Origin: Eubacterium sp.
Lineage (GTDB): Bacteria > Bacillota > Clostridia > Lachnospirales > Lachnospiraceae
Direction of reading: 5' to 3'
Assembly (NCBI GenBank): GCA_003520145.1
Contig: DOVJ01000132.1
Coordinates: 1 to 9,506 of the forward strand
Length of the DNA stretch: 9,506 nucleotides
Shown here: piece after piece, positions 1 through 6,033 of the stretch
How positions within the stretch are numbered: the stretch's first letter is position 1
Layout of the letters: each line of letters starts with the position of its first letter
Position numbers and translations under genes: made by a program
The notes under the pieces: generated by a model
What the model was told of the DNA's origin: nothing
Databases searched by the model: none
What the model saw: only the letters and a program-made list of their open reading frames with translations

Positions 1-1432
1 AAGTTCCCTTCTCTCCGATCACAGTATGTATGCCACGAGGAAGCTTCTCTATGATATCCATACACTGCGCTTTTTTCAAAGCCTCCATAACTTCTGCTTC
101 AGTCGCATCAGGCTTGGCCATGCGAACATTCTCAAGTATGGACTTCTTGATAAGCTTAGAATCCTGGAACACGAAAGATACATGCTCCATAAGTGTCTTT
201 GAAGCCATATCCTTCACATCTACGCCACCGATCTTGATCTTGCCTGAAGTCACGTCGAAGAATCTCACAATAAGCTCAGCAAGAGTAGTCTTGCCAGAAC
301 CTGACGGCCCGACAAGAGCAACATGCTCTCCTGCACCTATTCTTATCGATACACCAGAAACAGCATCTCTTGTCGCATCCTGATATCTATATGATACACC
401 TTCTAATTCGATACTGTTATCAAGAGGCTTCTTTCCGGTATTCGCCTCAGTAAGAGGGACTATAGCCATAACATTCTCAACACGCTTAAGAGCATCGATA
501 AGATTCATCTCAGCCTCGCCCGAATAAGCGATCTTCGTAAGCGCAATAGTAACAAGTGGCATAACGATGATGTAATACATGATATTCAGGATATCCGCAT
601 TCGTAGTGCCATCCTTCGTCACCACAAAAGCCGCGATCACTGTGAAGGCAAATATCGCATTGATGCAGGTCATGAATCCACACATAGGGAATCTAAGCAT
701 CAGAGTATAGTCAGTTGCCCACTTACCAAAGCCATCTATACAGGTCTTGAAGCGCTTAAAAGAGTGAACAGTCTGCCCAAATGTCTTGACAACCGGAACG
801 CCTCTCACATACTCAGTAGCTTCACTACTCATAGTTTCAAGCGCATCCTGATACTCTTTCATCTTCTCCTGCATGCCCTTGCCCATCATAGACATCATAC
901 ACGCAAACCCGATAAATGCAGGCACCATACATATAAGACCTATCTTCCAGTTAAAAGCAAATACAAGCACCAGAAGACCAACAGGCGTAACCATCGCAAC
1001 AGTCTTATCGCAAAGCGAGTGCGCTATATAAGTCTCTGTTGCAGCTGTAGAATCATTCACTATACGTCTTATCTTGCCTGTGCCATCCTCATCAAACACT
1101 CCAAGCGGAAGCGTAAGAATCCGACGCATAAGCGAACTTCTCATATTCGCCTGAACTCTAAAGGCAGCGATATGCGTGCATAGAAGCGCTGCTATATACA
1201 CAAGCAAAGCTCCCACTATCATACCTACTGCAATCCATGCGTGAGTGGTGATATCCTTAAGATCCTCACCCTTAACAGCTATCCTTATAATCTTCCATAG
1301 CTCATAGTAAGGAACAAGCGTCATGACAGCACTGACAGCTGCCAGAAAGCGCCCCAACGTGATCAGATGCTTATGCCCGCCAGCGTACTCTCTGATCAGC
1401 TTCATGTGATCAAACTTCTCTGTTTTTCCCAA
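1..1432 (-). CDS. ABC exporter, fused permease/ATPase half-transporter (partial, C-terminus beyond the window)
   Basis: This is a type-I ABC exporter subunit of the multidrug/lipid (MsbA-like) kind, with a membrane domain followed by a nucleotide-binding domain. I see 477 residues. The first 300 or so are hydrophobic and helix-rich (for example a segment with GMIVGALLVYIAALL), and include the coupling-type stretch FDEDGTGKIRRIVNDST. The ATPase domain has Walker A GPSGSGKT (residues 375-382) and a Q-loop FVFQD (Q423). The window ends at GEKGT, just before the expected LSGGQ signature and Walker B. Full-length relatives have about 580 residues, so roughly 100 are missing. I chose a TTG start at 1432 because GGAGG lies 8 bases upstream; an in-frame GTG at 1447 would overlap that site, and ATG at 1405 has no clear site. 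It lies downstream of a tetR gene, behind a likely operator. Such exporters are often encoded as two adjacent half-transporters, so a partner gene may follow outside the window. The substrate cannot be read from the sequence. Confidence 0.93.
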   Translation of the reverse strand, partial: MGKTEKFDHMKLIREYAGGHKHLITLGRFLAAVSAVMTLVPYYELWKIIRIAVKGEDLKDITTHAWIAVGMIVGALLVYIAALLCTHIAAFRVQANMRSSLMRRILTLPLGVFDEDGTGKIRRIVNDSTAATETYIAHSLCDKTVAMVTPVGLLVLVFAFNWKIGLICMVPAFIGFACMMSMMGKGMQEKMKEYQDALETMSSEATEYVRGVPVVKTFGQTVHSFKRFKTCIDGFGKWATDYTLMLRFPMCGFMTCINAIFAFTVIAAFVVTKDGTTNADILNIMYYIIVMPLVTIALTKIAYSGEAEMNLIDALKRVENVMAIVPLTEANTGKKPLDNSIELEGVSYRYQDATRDAVSGVSIRIGAGEHVALVGPSGSGKTTLAELIVRFFDVTSGKIKIGGVDVKDMASKTLMEHVSFVFQDSKLIKKSILENVRMAKPDATEAEVMEALKKAQCMDIIEKLPRGIHTVIGEKGT

Positions 1433-1458
1433 CTTTCTTTCCTCCACATCTTTATTGG

Positions 1459-1520
1459 ATAATGTATAAGTTATCAAAACATTTTTTCGGTTAGCTATCG
1501 CTAACCTAAAAATGATAACT
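1459..1520 (-). promoter_or_regulatory. Promoter/operator region of the ABC exporter gene, probable TetR site
   Basis: A perfect inverted repeat GGTTAGC-tatc-GCTAACC lies at 1489-1506. It is bracketed by a second, wider inverted pair: AGTTATCA at 1469-1476 and TGATAACT at 1513-1520. A -10-like TATACATTAT (minus strand, 1468 to 1459) sits just downstream, about 14 bases before the GGAGG of the exporter gene. I could not pick a convincing -35 box. The same AGTTATCA and GTTAGC words occur in front of the neighbouring tetR gene, so the simplest reading is that the TetR protein binds both places. Operator function is inferred from symmetry and position only. Confidence 0.6.
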
Positions 1521-1550
1521 AACAAAATAAAAAGAGCCTTTCGGCTCTTT
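1520..1550 (-). terminator. Rho-independent terminator of the tetR gene
   Basis: Read on the minus strand, AAAGAGCC-GAAA-GGCTCTTT forms an 8-bp stem (1550-1531) with a stable GNRA-type tetraloop, followed by a T-rich tract (TTTTTATTTTGTT). The first bases of the stem are part of the tetR TAA stop codon (1551-1549). It should end the tetR transcript before the exporter gene, so the exporter must rely mainly on its own promoter. Confidence 0.85.
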
Positions 1551-2169
1551 ATTGCTTAACTCCCATAATCCTTAGCCATCCCGGCATAAAGAATTCCTGG
1601 ACTGTATTCAGATACTTAACGACACTCTCATCGTCATAATCGTGTATGATAGGCTCAAAACACGCTGTCAGATAAGCTGACAAAAGCATGTGTAATTCCT
1701 CCTCGCTTATATCGATAACCGGATATCCCTTCGCCTTAAGGTACTTAATCGCCTCTAAGAACTTCTTCTGATTCTCCTCAGCATAATCATGCAGAAAGTG
1801 CTCATACTTAGTCCCACTAGAACGCGACATAAGAAGTATGAACTCCTCTCTTCTTGGCAAGATAACTTCTCTGATCAGATCAAAGAAAGTCTCTCCAAAG
1901 AGATTACTTCCCTGCACATCACTATCTACAAGATCATACTTCCTAGCAGTATGTCTGTCGGTCCAAGCCTTAATACTCTCAACAAGAGGCTCAACAAGGC
2001 TGTCAAACATAGCTTCCTTGTCAGCATAGTGCCTATATAATCCGGCAGACGTCATCCCTGCCCTAAGACCTATGCTTCTAACAGAAGCGCCCTCATATCC
2101 CTTCTCAAGAAACTCCTCACGTATAGCTATCTTAACTTTCTCATGACTTACAGACTTATCTCTTGGCAT
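1549..2169 (-). CDS. TetR-family transcriptional regulator
   Basis: This 206-residue protein has the usual TetR length. The N-terminal DNA-binding domain is clear: a helix with KVKIAIREEFLEKGYEGASV, then the helix-turn-helix SIGLRAGMTSAGLYRHYADKEAMF (written here only to identify it; residues about 32-56), ending in the typical LYRHYADKE recognition helix. The C-terminal two-thirds is the ligand-binding and dimerisation part and is not diagnostic for a ligand. I start at ATG 2169 (MPRDKSV) because GAGGG sits 6 bases upstream; the in-frame ATG at 2190 has no ribosome-binding site and would fall beside the putative operator. It is transcribed in the same direction as the ABC exporter gene downstream, which is the usual arrangement for a local repressor of an efflux pump. 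It probably also represses itself, since related half-sites overlap its own predicted transcription start. Confidence 0.94.
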   Translation of the reverse strand: MPRDKSVSHEKVKIAIREEFLEKGYEGASVRSIGLRAGMTSAGLYRHYADKEAMFDSLVEPLVESIKAWTDRHTARKYDLVDSDVQGSNLFGETFFDLIREVILPRREEFILLMSRSSGTKYEHFLHDYAEENQKKFLEAIKYLKAKGYPVIDISEEELHMLLSAYLTACFEPIIHDYDDESVVKYLNTVQEFFMPGWLRIMGVKQ

Positions 2170-2192
2170 GATTCCCTCTTGTGTGTACATAA

Positions 2193-2243
2193 AGTTATCA
2201 CTGTTAGCTAATATAGATTACTATAAATTATGAGAAATGTCAA
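2193..2243 (-). promoter_or_regulatory. tetR promoter with overlapping putative operator
   Basis: On the minus strand a perfect -35 TTGACA (2243 to 2238) is followed after 17 bases by TAATCT (2220 to 2215), a modest -10. The predicted start (about 2208) falls inside the motif at 2193-2212, which reads AGTTATCA-CT-GTTAGCTAAT on the plus strand. It uses the same two words as the operator region in front of the ABC exporter gene. A repressor bound here would cover the start site, consistent with autoregulation. Confidence 0.6.
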
Positions 2244-2293
2244 GAGGGGAAAATAAAAATATACCATTGTTCTTAGCATAATCACGAATTTCT

Positions 2294-3631
2294 TCAAATC
2301 ATATAAACCATGTAATAAGGGATGGTTATCTTATCTCCTTCTATTCCAACATTGTTTCCACTAAATTTTATACATCGACTAACACCATACTGGCTCTTGT
2401 TTTTAAGAATCGTATTAGCTGATTTGGTATTACCGCTTGTTGCTTTGACTTCAATAAGCGTCGGTTCCATATCAATCGAAGTAACAAAATCAATCTCTAA
2501 ACCACTGTCCTTATGATAGTAGTACAAAGCTCTGCCTTTTTTAGAAAAGGCATCCGCAATAATATTCTCATAGATGGCGCCCTTGTACATACCTAAGTCG
2601 CCGCTTAGAATCCTTGCTGCACTTCCTTCTTCTAACATAGCAACAAATAAGCCAGAGTCCTGCATATACATCTTGAATATATTGTCTATCTTATTTCCCT
2701 CAAGTGGAAGGCTTATATTGGACAGATTATAACACAGATTCACAATACCCGCATCTGCCAACCACTGAATAGCTGACAAGTAGTTTTCCGATCGTGCCTT
2801 CTTCTCAAGCGTTGCATATGTAAATTTCTTATTCTCCTTAGCAAGCTGAGCTGGAATAGAATCAAACACTCTATTAATTCTCCCCAAAAGCACAAGATCA
2901 GTTTCTTCGTTCTCGTTCTCATCGAGGTGCTTACCAAAATCATCCTTGAATTCCTCGAGTATATCTCTCTGTTCCTCACGAACAACATTCATATCGTTGG
3001 TAGATAAAAAACGATCAACCACATACGGCATGCCCCCAACACACATATACTCGCGAAAATTGCGAAGCATAGTCGTATGAATCGTCTCCGATACAGGTCT
3101 ATATTCATAAAAACATGAGCGCACTTCTTCAAGAACAGCCTTATCAACACCCTTAGCCCATAAGAATTCCTCGAAATCCATAGGTTTCATATACACTATA
3201 TGTTCAAAACCTGTTGGTACTCCTCGATTTTTCTTTCGATTATATCCCTTTATGCCAAGAAGCGAACCTGTACATATAATATCATATCTTCCATCAAGCA
3301 TAAATGCTTTGATACTCGCCCTTGCATTGGCGCACTCTTGAACTTCATCGAATATAATCACTGTGTGTCCCGGAACAAAATGCACACTTGATATCAATGC
3401 AGATAAATCCAAAGTAATCCTGTCAACTACAAAGTCTCCATCGAATATCCTCTTAGCAGACTCATTATCCTTAAAATTTACATAGACAACATTCTCGTAA
3501 TTCTCTTTTGCAAAAGCCTGCACTATGAAGGTCTTTCCTATCTGACGCATCCCCTTTATAACAAGCGCTTTCTTCTTTCCGGTGCTGTTTTTCCATCTGA
3601 TAAGTTCATCAGTGATCTTTCTCTTGAACAT
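2294..3631 (-). CDS. AAA_14/DUF4143-family ATPase
   Basis: This 445-residue protein joins an AAA-type ATPase to a C-terminal DUF4143 domain, a common but poorly understood bacterial family. Visible motifs are Walker A GMRQIGKT (27-34), Walker B VIIFDEVQ (91-98), a sensor-like CTGSLLG (120-126), and at the C-terminus GAIYEN (351-356), GLEIDFV (377-383) and IEVKAT (393-398). The last group has the spacing of a PD-(D/E)XK nuclease core (E355, D381, E394, K396). I start at ATG 3631 because AGGAGG lies 7 bases upstream. The frame stays open for another 40 codons, but those codons are the translation of the upstream DNA repeats (SPLKKCG, THLKKC) and begin with a TTG lacking a ribosome-binding site. 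The length is normal for the family. The role is unknown; related genes are common in accessory DNA. It is monocistronic as far as I can see and ends about 100 bp before the tetR promoter region. Confidence 0.93.
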   Translation of the reverse strand: MFKRKITDELIRWKNSTGKKKALVIKGMRQIGKTFIVQAFAKENYENVVYVNFKDNESAKRIFDGDFVVDRITLDLSALISSVHFVPGHTVIIFDEVQECANARASIKAFMLDGRYDIICTGSLLGIKGYNRKKNRGVPTGFEHIVYMKPMDFEEFLWAKGVDKAVLEEVRSCFYEYRPVSETIHTTMLRNFREYMCVGGMPYVVDRFLSTNDMNVVREEQRDILEEFKDDFGKHLDENENEETDLVLLGRINRVFDSIPAQLAKENKKFTYATLEKKARSENYLSAIQWLADAGIVNLCYNLSNISLPLEGNKIDNIFKMYMQDSGLFVAMLEEGSAARILSGDLGMYKGAIYENIIADAFSKKGRALYYYHKDSGLEIDFVTSIDMEPTLIEVKATSGNTKSANTILKNKSQYGVSRCIKFSGNNVGIEGDKITIPYYMVYMI

Positions 3632-3638
3632 AAAAACA

Positions 3639-3678
3639 CCTCCTACATCAATTATACACTTTTTCAAGTGAGTTTCAA
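3639..3678 (-). promoter_or_regulatory. Promoter and ribosome-binding site of the DUF4143 ATPase gene
   Basis: On the minus strand TTGAAA (3678-3673), a 16-base spacer and a perfect TATAAT (3656-3651) form a good promoter. The spacer contains a perfect inverted repeat CACTT-GAAA-AAGTG (3670-3657), well placed for a repressor. Transcription would start near 3644, which is the first base of the AGGAGG (3644-3639), so the leader would be only about 13 bases long. Confidence 0.7.
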
Positions 3679-3740
3679 TAGGCAAACCGCACTTTTTCAA
3701 GGGACTTTTTATCACTTCACCGCACTTTTTCAAGGGACTT
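3657..3740 (-). repeat. 33-bp-period direct repeat array upstream of the DUF4143 ATPase
   Basis: The 12-bp core CACTTTTTCAAG (plus-strand reading) occurs at 3657, 3690 and 3723, at exactly 33-bp intervals. The two outer copies share a longer 22-bp identity (3686-3707 and 3719-3740), ending in GGGACTT. The copy nearest the gene differs after the core, lies between the -35 and -10 boxes and is made symmetric by the change to CAAGTG. Interiors of the units are less conserved. A spacing of 33 bp is close to three helical turns, so proteins bound to the cores would sit on one face of the DNA. Because 33 is a multiple of three, the frame stays open through the array. Confidence 0.85.
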
Positions 3741-3781
3741 GTAGCAGTCAAGAAAAGTATCTGTAGCAGTCAAGAAAAGTA
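3740..3781 (-). repeat. 22-bp-period direct repeat (two copies)
   Basis: The 20-base sequence TGTAGCAGTCAAGAAAAGTA occurs at 3740-3759 and again, identically, at 3762-3781, a tandem repeat with a 22-bp period that directly abuts the 33-bp array. On the minus strand each copy contains CTTTTCTTGACTGC. I see no -10 box at the right distance from the TTGACT, so a second promoter is not supported. It could be extra binding sites or a slippage duplication. Confidence 0.85.
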
Positions 3782-3850
3782 GCCTTCAGGCAAGATTTGT
3801 TTGATCTCTGCATCAGCTCTTGGATTATCAAAAAAATCACATTCAAGCAC
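3770..3850 (-). pseudogene. Possible decayed 3' end of a coding sequence
   Basis: One minus-strand frame reads VLECDFFDNPRADAEIK followed by QILPEGYFS and a stop. It is 26 codons long, begins with a GTG and has no ribosome-binding site. The residue mix looks like real protein (charged helix, then LPEG), unlike the other frames here. Its last codons fall in one copy of the 22-bp repeat. It may be the tail of a gene lost when the neighbouring genes arrived. I do not recognise a family, and a chance open frame of this length is quite possible. Confidence 0.25.
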
Positions 3851-3893
3851 TCACCATATTGGTGTGAATCACACTTCAAATCCTATTCACCAT
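3835..3893. repeat. Imperfect direct repeat with overlapping short palindromes
   Basis: AATCACATTCAAGCACTCACCAT (split: AATCACATTCAAG at 3835, TCACCAT ending at 3857) recurs in altered form at 3867-3893 with a few inserted bases. Between and overlapping the copies are CACCA-tat-TGGTG (3852-3864) and a 13-bp palindrome GTGTGAATCACAC (3862-3874). The rest of the stretch between the two divergent genes (about 3782-3956) shows no gene. These elements might be operators for the divergent promoters or old duplication debris. Confidence 0.45.
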
Positions 3894-3956
3894 TCTTGCG
3901 CAATCAGTTTTATACGTGTATATAGTAATTTTTTGTCCAAAATCCGCATATTAAAC

Positions 3957-4002
3957 TTGCATTTTCATGTTTTATATCATATAATATCATCAAGAAAGGA
4001 GG
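3957..4002 (+). promoter_or_regulatory. Promoter and ribosome-binding site of the ATPase/RloB operon
   Basis: TTGCAT (3957-3962), a 17-base spacer and a perfect TATAAT (3980-3985) make a strong housekeeping-type promoter. The start is expected near 3992. A full AAAGGAGG (3995-4002) stands 9 bases before ATG 4012. As with the divergent ATPase gene, the leader is very short (about 20 bases). Confidence 0.75.
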
Positions 4003-4011
4003 CGTATCGAT

Positions 4012-5217
4012 ATGTTATGCCAGTTCACATTCAAGAATTTCAAGTCATACAAGAATGAAACAACTTTGGACTTTCAGGCTGCTAATCTTCCTGAGTTCGA
4101 TGAGACACTCATATCTTCAAAGAACGCACCAGATCTTATTCCAGTGAGCGTTGTGTATGGTCCTAACGGCGGAGGCAAATCCAACTTGCTTCAGGCTTTA
4201 TCTTGTGTAATCTCAACTGTCGTAAAACCTGTGCATGAACTTGGAAAGAATCGTCAGTCTATAATTCTTCAGCAATATGTAGACGCTAAACCATTCTTAT
4301 TTGATGAAGTTTCATCAGATGAACCAACTGAATTCAGATTATTCATACTTATCAATAACAATATGTACTGCTACTACATAGCTATCAAGAACCATGAAGT
4401 GATCTCAGAGTCACTTACTCGCAAGTCTGTCACAGGCAAGAAAACAGCTGATATCTTCGATCGTGAAAAAAATACGATTACACTCGGATACAGTATCAAC
4501 AAGAAGAGTATCAATGTACACGTCAATCCCAAGATACCATATCTCTCATTCCTCGCTATCAACTATGATATTTCTGAGATCAATGAGATAATGACATGGT
4601 TTGAGAGTTGTATTATCCGTAGCTATGCAAATCCTATAATAGAACATCAAATCCTACTGGAAAAATATGAAGAATACAAAAATTTGTTTATCAAGGCACT
4701 AAACGATATGGATATAGACATCACAGACTATCGCTACGATGAAGAAAGTCATATGCTCTACATGAAGAGGAAACTTGGAAATAATGAATATGAACTGTCT
4801 TTCTCAGAAGAATCTGACGGCACCAAGAAGCTGATTACCGCTCTACCAATCATACTGCTCGCACTTCGCGAAGGGAGGCTTATCATAATCGATGAACTCG
4901 ACGCCAAGCTCCATCCAAAACTTCTTCGTTACGTGATCCTTCTCTTCAAAGACAAAGCAGTAAATCCGCACGGTGCTCAATTACTCTTCACATCTCATGA
5001 TATGTCTACGATGAAGAATACTATCTTCCGTAGAGATGAAATCTGGTTTGCTGCCGCCAATGATACTCACGAAAGCGATATATACTCTCTTCACGAATTA
5101 AGAAACGAAGACGGTTCACGAATCAAGAATACTGCAAGTTATGACAAGCAATATCTCGAAGGGCGTTACGGCGGAGATCCTTATCTAAAAAATATGCTCG
5201 GAGGTGCATTCACATGA
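4012..5217 (+). CDS. AAA-family ATPase, RloA/AbiLi-like, probable phage-defence ATPase
   Basis: This 401-residue protein is an ABC-type (SMC/OLD-like, AAA_15/AAA_21) ATPase. It opens with FTFKNFKSYKNETTLDF, typical of the family, and has Walker A GPNGGGKS (50-57), a signature-like region SFSEESDGTKKL (263-274), Walker B LIIIDELDAKLHP (290-302) and the switch-histidine segment LLFTSHD (324-330). The C-terminal tail GRYGGDPYL is also common in these proteins. It lacks a fused TOPRIM domain, which instead seems to be supplied by the next gene. The two genes overlap by ATGA and so are translationally coupled. ATPases of this type next to an RloB protein make up the RloAB arrangement linked to restriction loci and, as I recall, the AbiL abortive-infection pair of lactococci. 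By analogy with such systems the ATPase would sense infection and control the toxic partner. The family and the pair are clear; defence function is inferred. Confidence 0.92.
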   Translation: MLCQFTFKNFKSYKNETTLDFQAANLPEFDETLISSKNAPDLIPVSVVYGPNGGGKSNLLQALSCVISTVVKPVHELGKNRQSIILQQYVDAKPFLFDEVSSDEPTEFRLFILINNNMYCYYIAIKNHEVISESLTRKSVTGKKTADIFDREKNTITLGYSINKKSINVHVNPKIPYLSFLAINYDISEINEIMTWFESCIIRSYANPIIEHQILLEKYEEYKNLFIKALNDMDIDITDYRYDEESHMLYMKRKLGNNEYELSFSEESDGTKKLITALPIILLALREGRLIIIDELDAKLHPKLLRYVILLFKDKAVNPHGAQLLFTSHDMSTMKNTIFRRDEIWFAAANDTHESDIYSLHELRNEDGSRIKNTASYDKQYLEGRYGGDPYLKNMLGGAFT

Positions 5218-5894
5218 GTCTAAAACCTATTAAAAGGAGTGATCATAATAAAATGTGGATGCAGCCAAGGCGTGACCGCCACAAGCTCATCCAACCTGAA
5301 TATCACCTAATTGTCACAGAAGGAACCAAAACAGAACCTTCATACTTTAAGGCTATGAGTACTATAATCAATCATAACTATCCAGCTAAAGTCCAAGTCA
5401 GAGTAGAAGGAAAAGGCGATAATACACTAAATCTATACGCAAAAGCAAAAGAACTTGCCACACAATCAATAAACGGATACCGTCATGTATGGATAGTATA
5501 TGACACTGATGACTATCCAGCTTCACATATCGATGAAACCGAACGGCTCTGTAAAATCGAATCTAATAATGAAATCACCTACCACGCCATCTGGTCAAAT
5601 CAATGTGTAGAGCTTTGGTTCCTATTACACTTCAATTTCATCCAATCAGATCTTAATCGAAGCGAATACTGGCCAAAGCTCACACAAATCCTCAAATCCC
5701 TAAAAAAAGGCGAATATCATAAAAATCGTGACGATATGTATCATATTCTTTATCCATACATGAACACAGCTATAATCAATGCCAAAAAACTTGAAACCAT
5801 TAACGAAGGGAAAAAACCTTCCAATTCAGCACCAGGCACAATGATTCATAAGCTCATCGAAAAGCTAAAGCCTTATCTAACATCTAATAACTAA
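5214..5894 (+). CDS. RloB-family (TOPRIM-like) protein, AbiLii-like, probable effector
   Basis: This 226-residue protein matches the RloB family in length and motifs: LIVTEGTKTEPSYF (32-45, acidic E36), VEGKGDNT (64-71), VWIVYDTDDYP (92-102, acidic D97/D99/D100) and the diagnostic SNQCVELWFLLHF (128-140). The first and third motifs have the pattern of a TOPRIM metal site, a glutamate on one strand and a DxD pair on another, so a nuclease-type activity is plausible. The N-terminal 28 residues are basic. It starts in the overlap ATGA with the upstream ATPase gene, with GGAGGT 8 bases before the start, so the two products are likely made in a fixed ratio and work as a complex. By comparison with ATPase/TOPRIM pairs such as AriA/AriB of PARIS, it would be the toxic effector released or activated on infection. 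That role is inference. No strong terminator follows; only a weak ATGAAC/GTTCAT hairpin at 5921-5940. Confidence 0.9.
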   Translation: MSLKPIKRSDHNKMWMQPRRDRHKLIQPEYHLIVTEGTKTEPSYFKAMSTIINHNYPAKVQVRVEGKGDNTLNLYAKAKELATQSINGYRHVWIVYDTDDYPASHIDETERLCKIESNNEITYHAIWSNQCVELWFLLHFNFIQSDLNRSEYWPKLTQILKSLKKGEYHKNRDDMYHILYPYMNTAIINAKKLETINEGKKPSNSAPGTMIHKLIEKLKPYLTSNN

Positions 5895-5961
5895 CCTACA
5901 GCTTTCAAATCTCCTATTCCATGAACTTTTTACTGTTCATTCTCCTAAGCTTTCTATACCT

Positions 5962-5989
5962 ATTATACACTTTTTTCAATTGCTCCCAA
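5962..5989 (-). promoter_or_regulatory. Antisense promoter-like copy of the DUF4143 promoter element
   Basis: The plus-strand sequence ATTATACACTTTTTTCAA (5962-5979) matches 3651-3667 in front of the DUF4143 ATPase apart from one extra T. On the minus strand it gives TTGGGA (5989-5984), 16 bases, TATAAT (5967-5962), the same geometry as that promoter. No gene follows on the minus strand: an ATG at 5940 is stopped after eight codons. Either it drives an RNA antisense to the end of the RloB gene or it is a leftover of a lost gene. Confidence 0.4.
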
Positions 5990-6024
5990 AATCATAATAT
6001 GATACAATACATAATATACGGAGG
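5980..6024 (+). promoter_or_regulatory. Promoter and ribosome-binding site of the membrane protein gene
   Basis: TTGCTC (5980-5985), a 17-base spacer and TACAAT (6003-6008) form a reasonable promoter; GGAGG (6020-6024) lies 9 bases before ATG 6034. The spacer holds a small dyad ATCAT-aat-ATGAT (5991-6003). The -35 overlaps that of the opposing promoter-like element at 5984-5989. Confidence 0.55.
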
Positions 6025-6033
6025 TGTGTGTTA

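Noticed and set aside
764..1183. Plus-strand 139-codon frame rich in His, Lys and Arg
   Set aside because: It lies wholly inside the minus-strand ABC exporter gene, whose Walker A and membrane segments are clear; the plus-strand product has no domain pattern and no ribosome-binding site.
2170..2190. Earlier tetR start adding seven residues (MYTQEGI)
   Set aside because: No ribosome-binding site, and the codons before MPRDK contain the GAGGG that serves ATG 2169.
3632..3751. A 40-codon N-terminal extension of the DUF4143 ATPase (SPLKKCG repeats)
   Set aside because: The frame is open only because the repeat period is 33 bp; the extension has no ribosome-binding site, covers the promoter, and ATG 3631 has AGGAGG at ideal spacing.
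3657..3781. CRISPR array
   Set aside because: Cores are only 12 bp (22 bp in two copies), the intervening DNA is about 11-21 bp and partly conserved, there are only three units, and no cas gene is nearby.
3801..4058. Plus-strand 85-codon frame upstream of the RloA-like gene
   Set aside because: It runs through the promoter and into the real gene in another frame, and its residue composition is that of A+T-rich noncoding DNA.
5921..5940. ATGAAC/GTTCAT hairpin after the RloB gene as a terminator
   Set aside because: Only a 6-bp, A-T-rich stem with an 8-base loop and no T tract after it on the plus strand; too weak to call.
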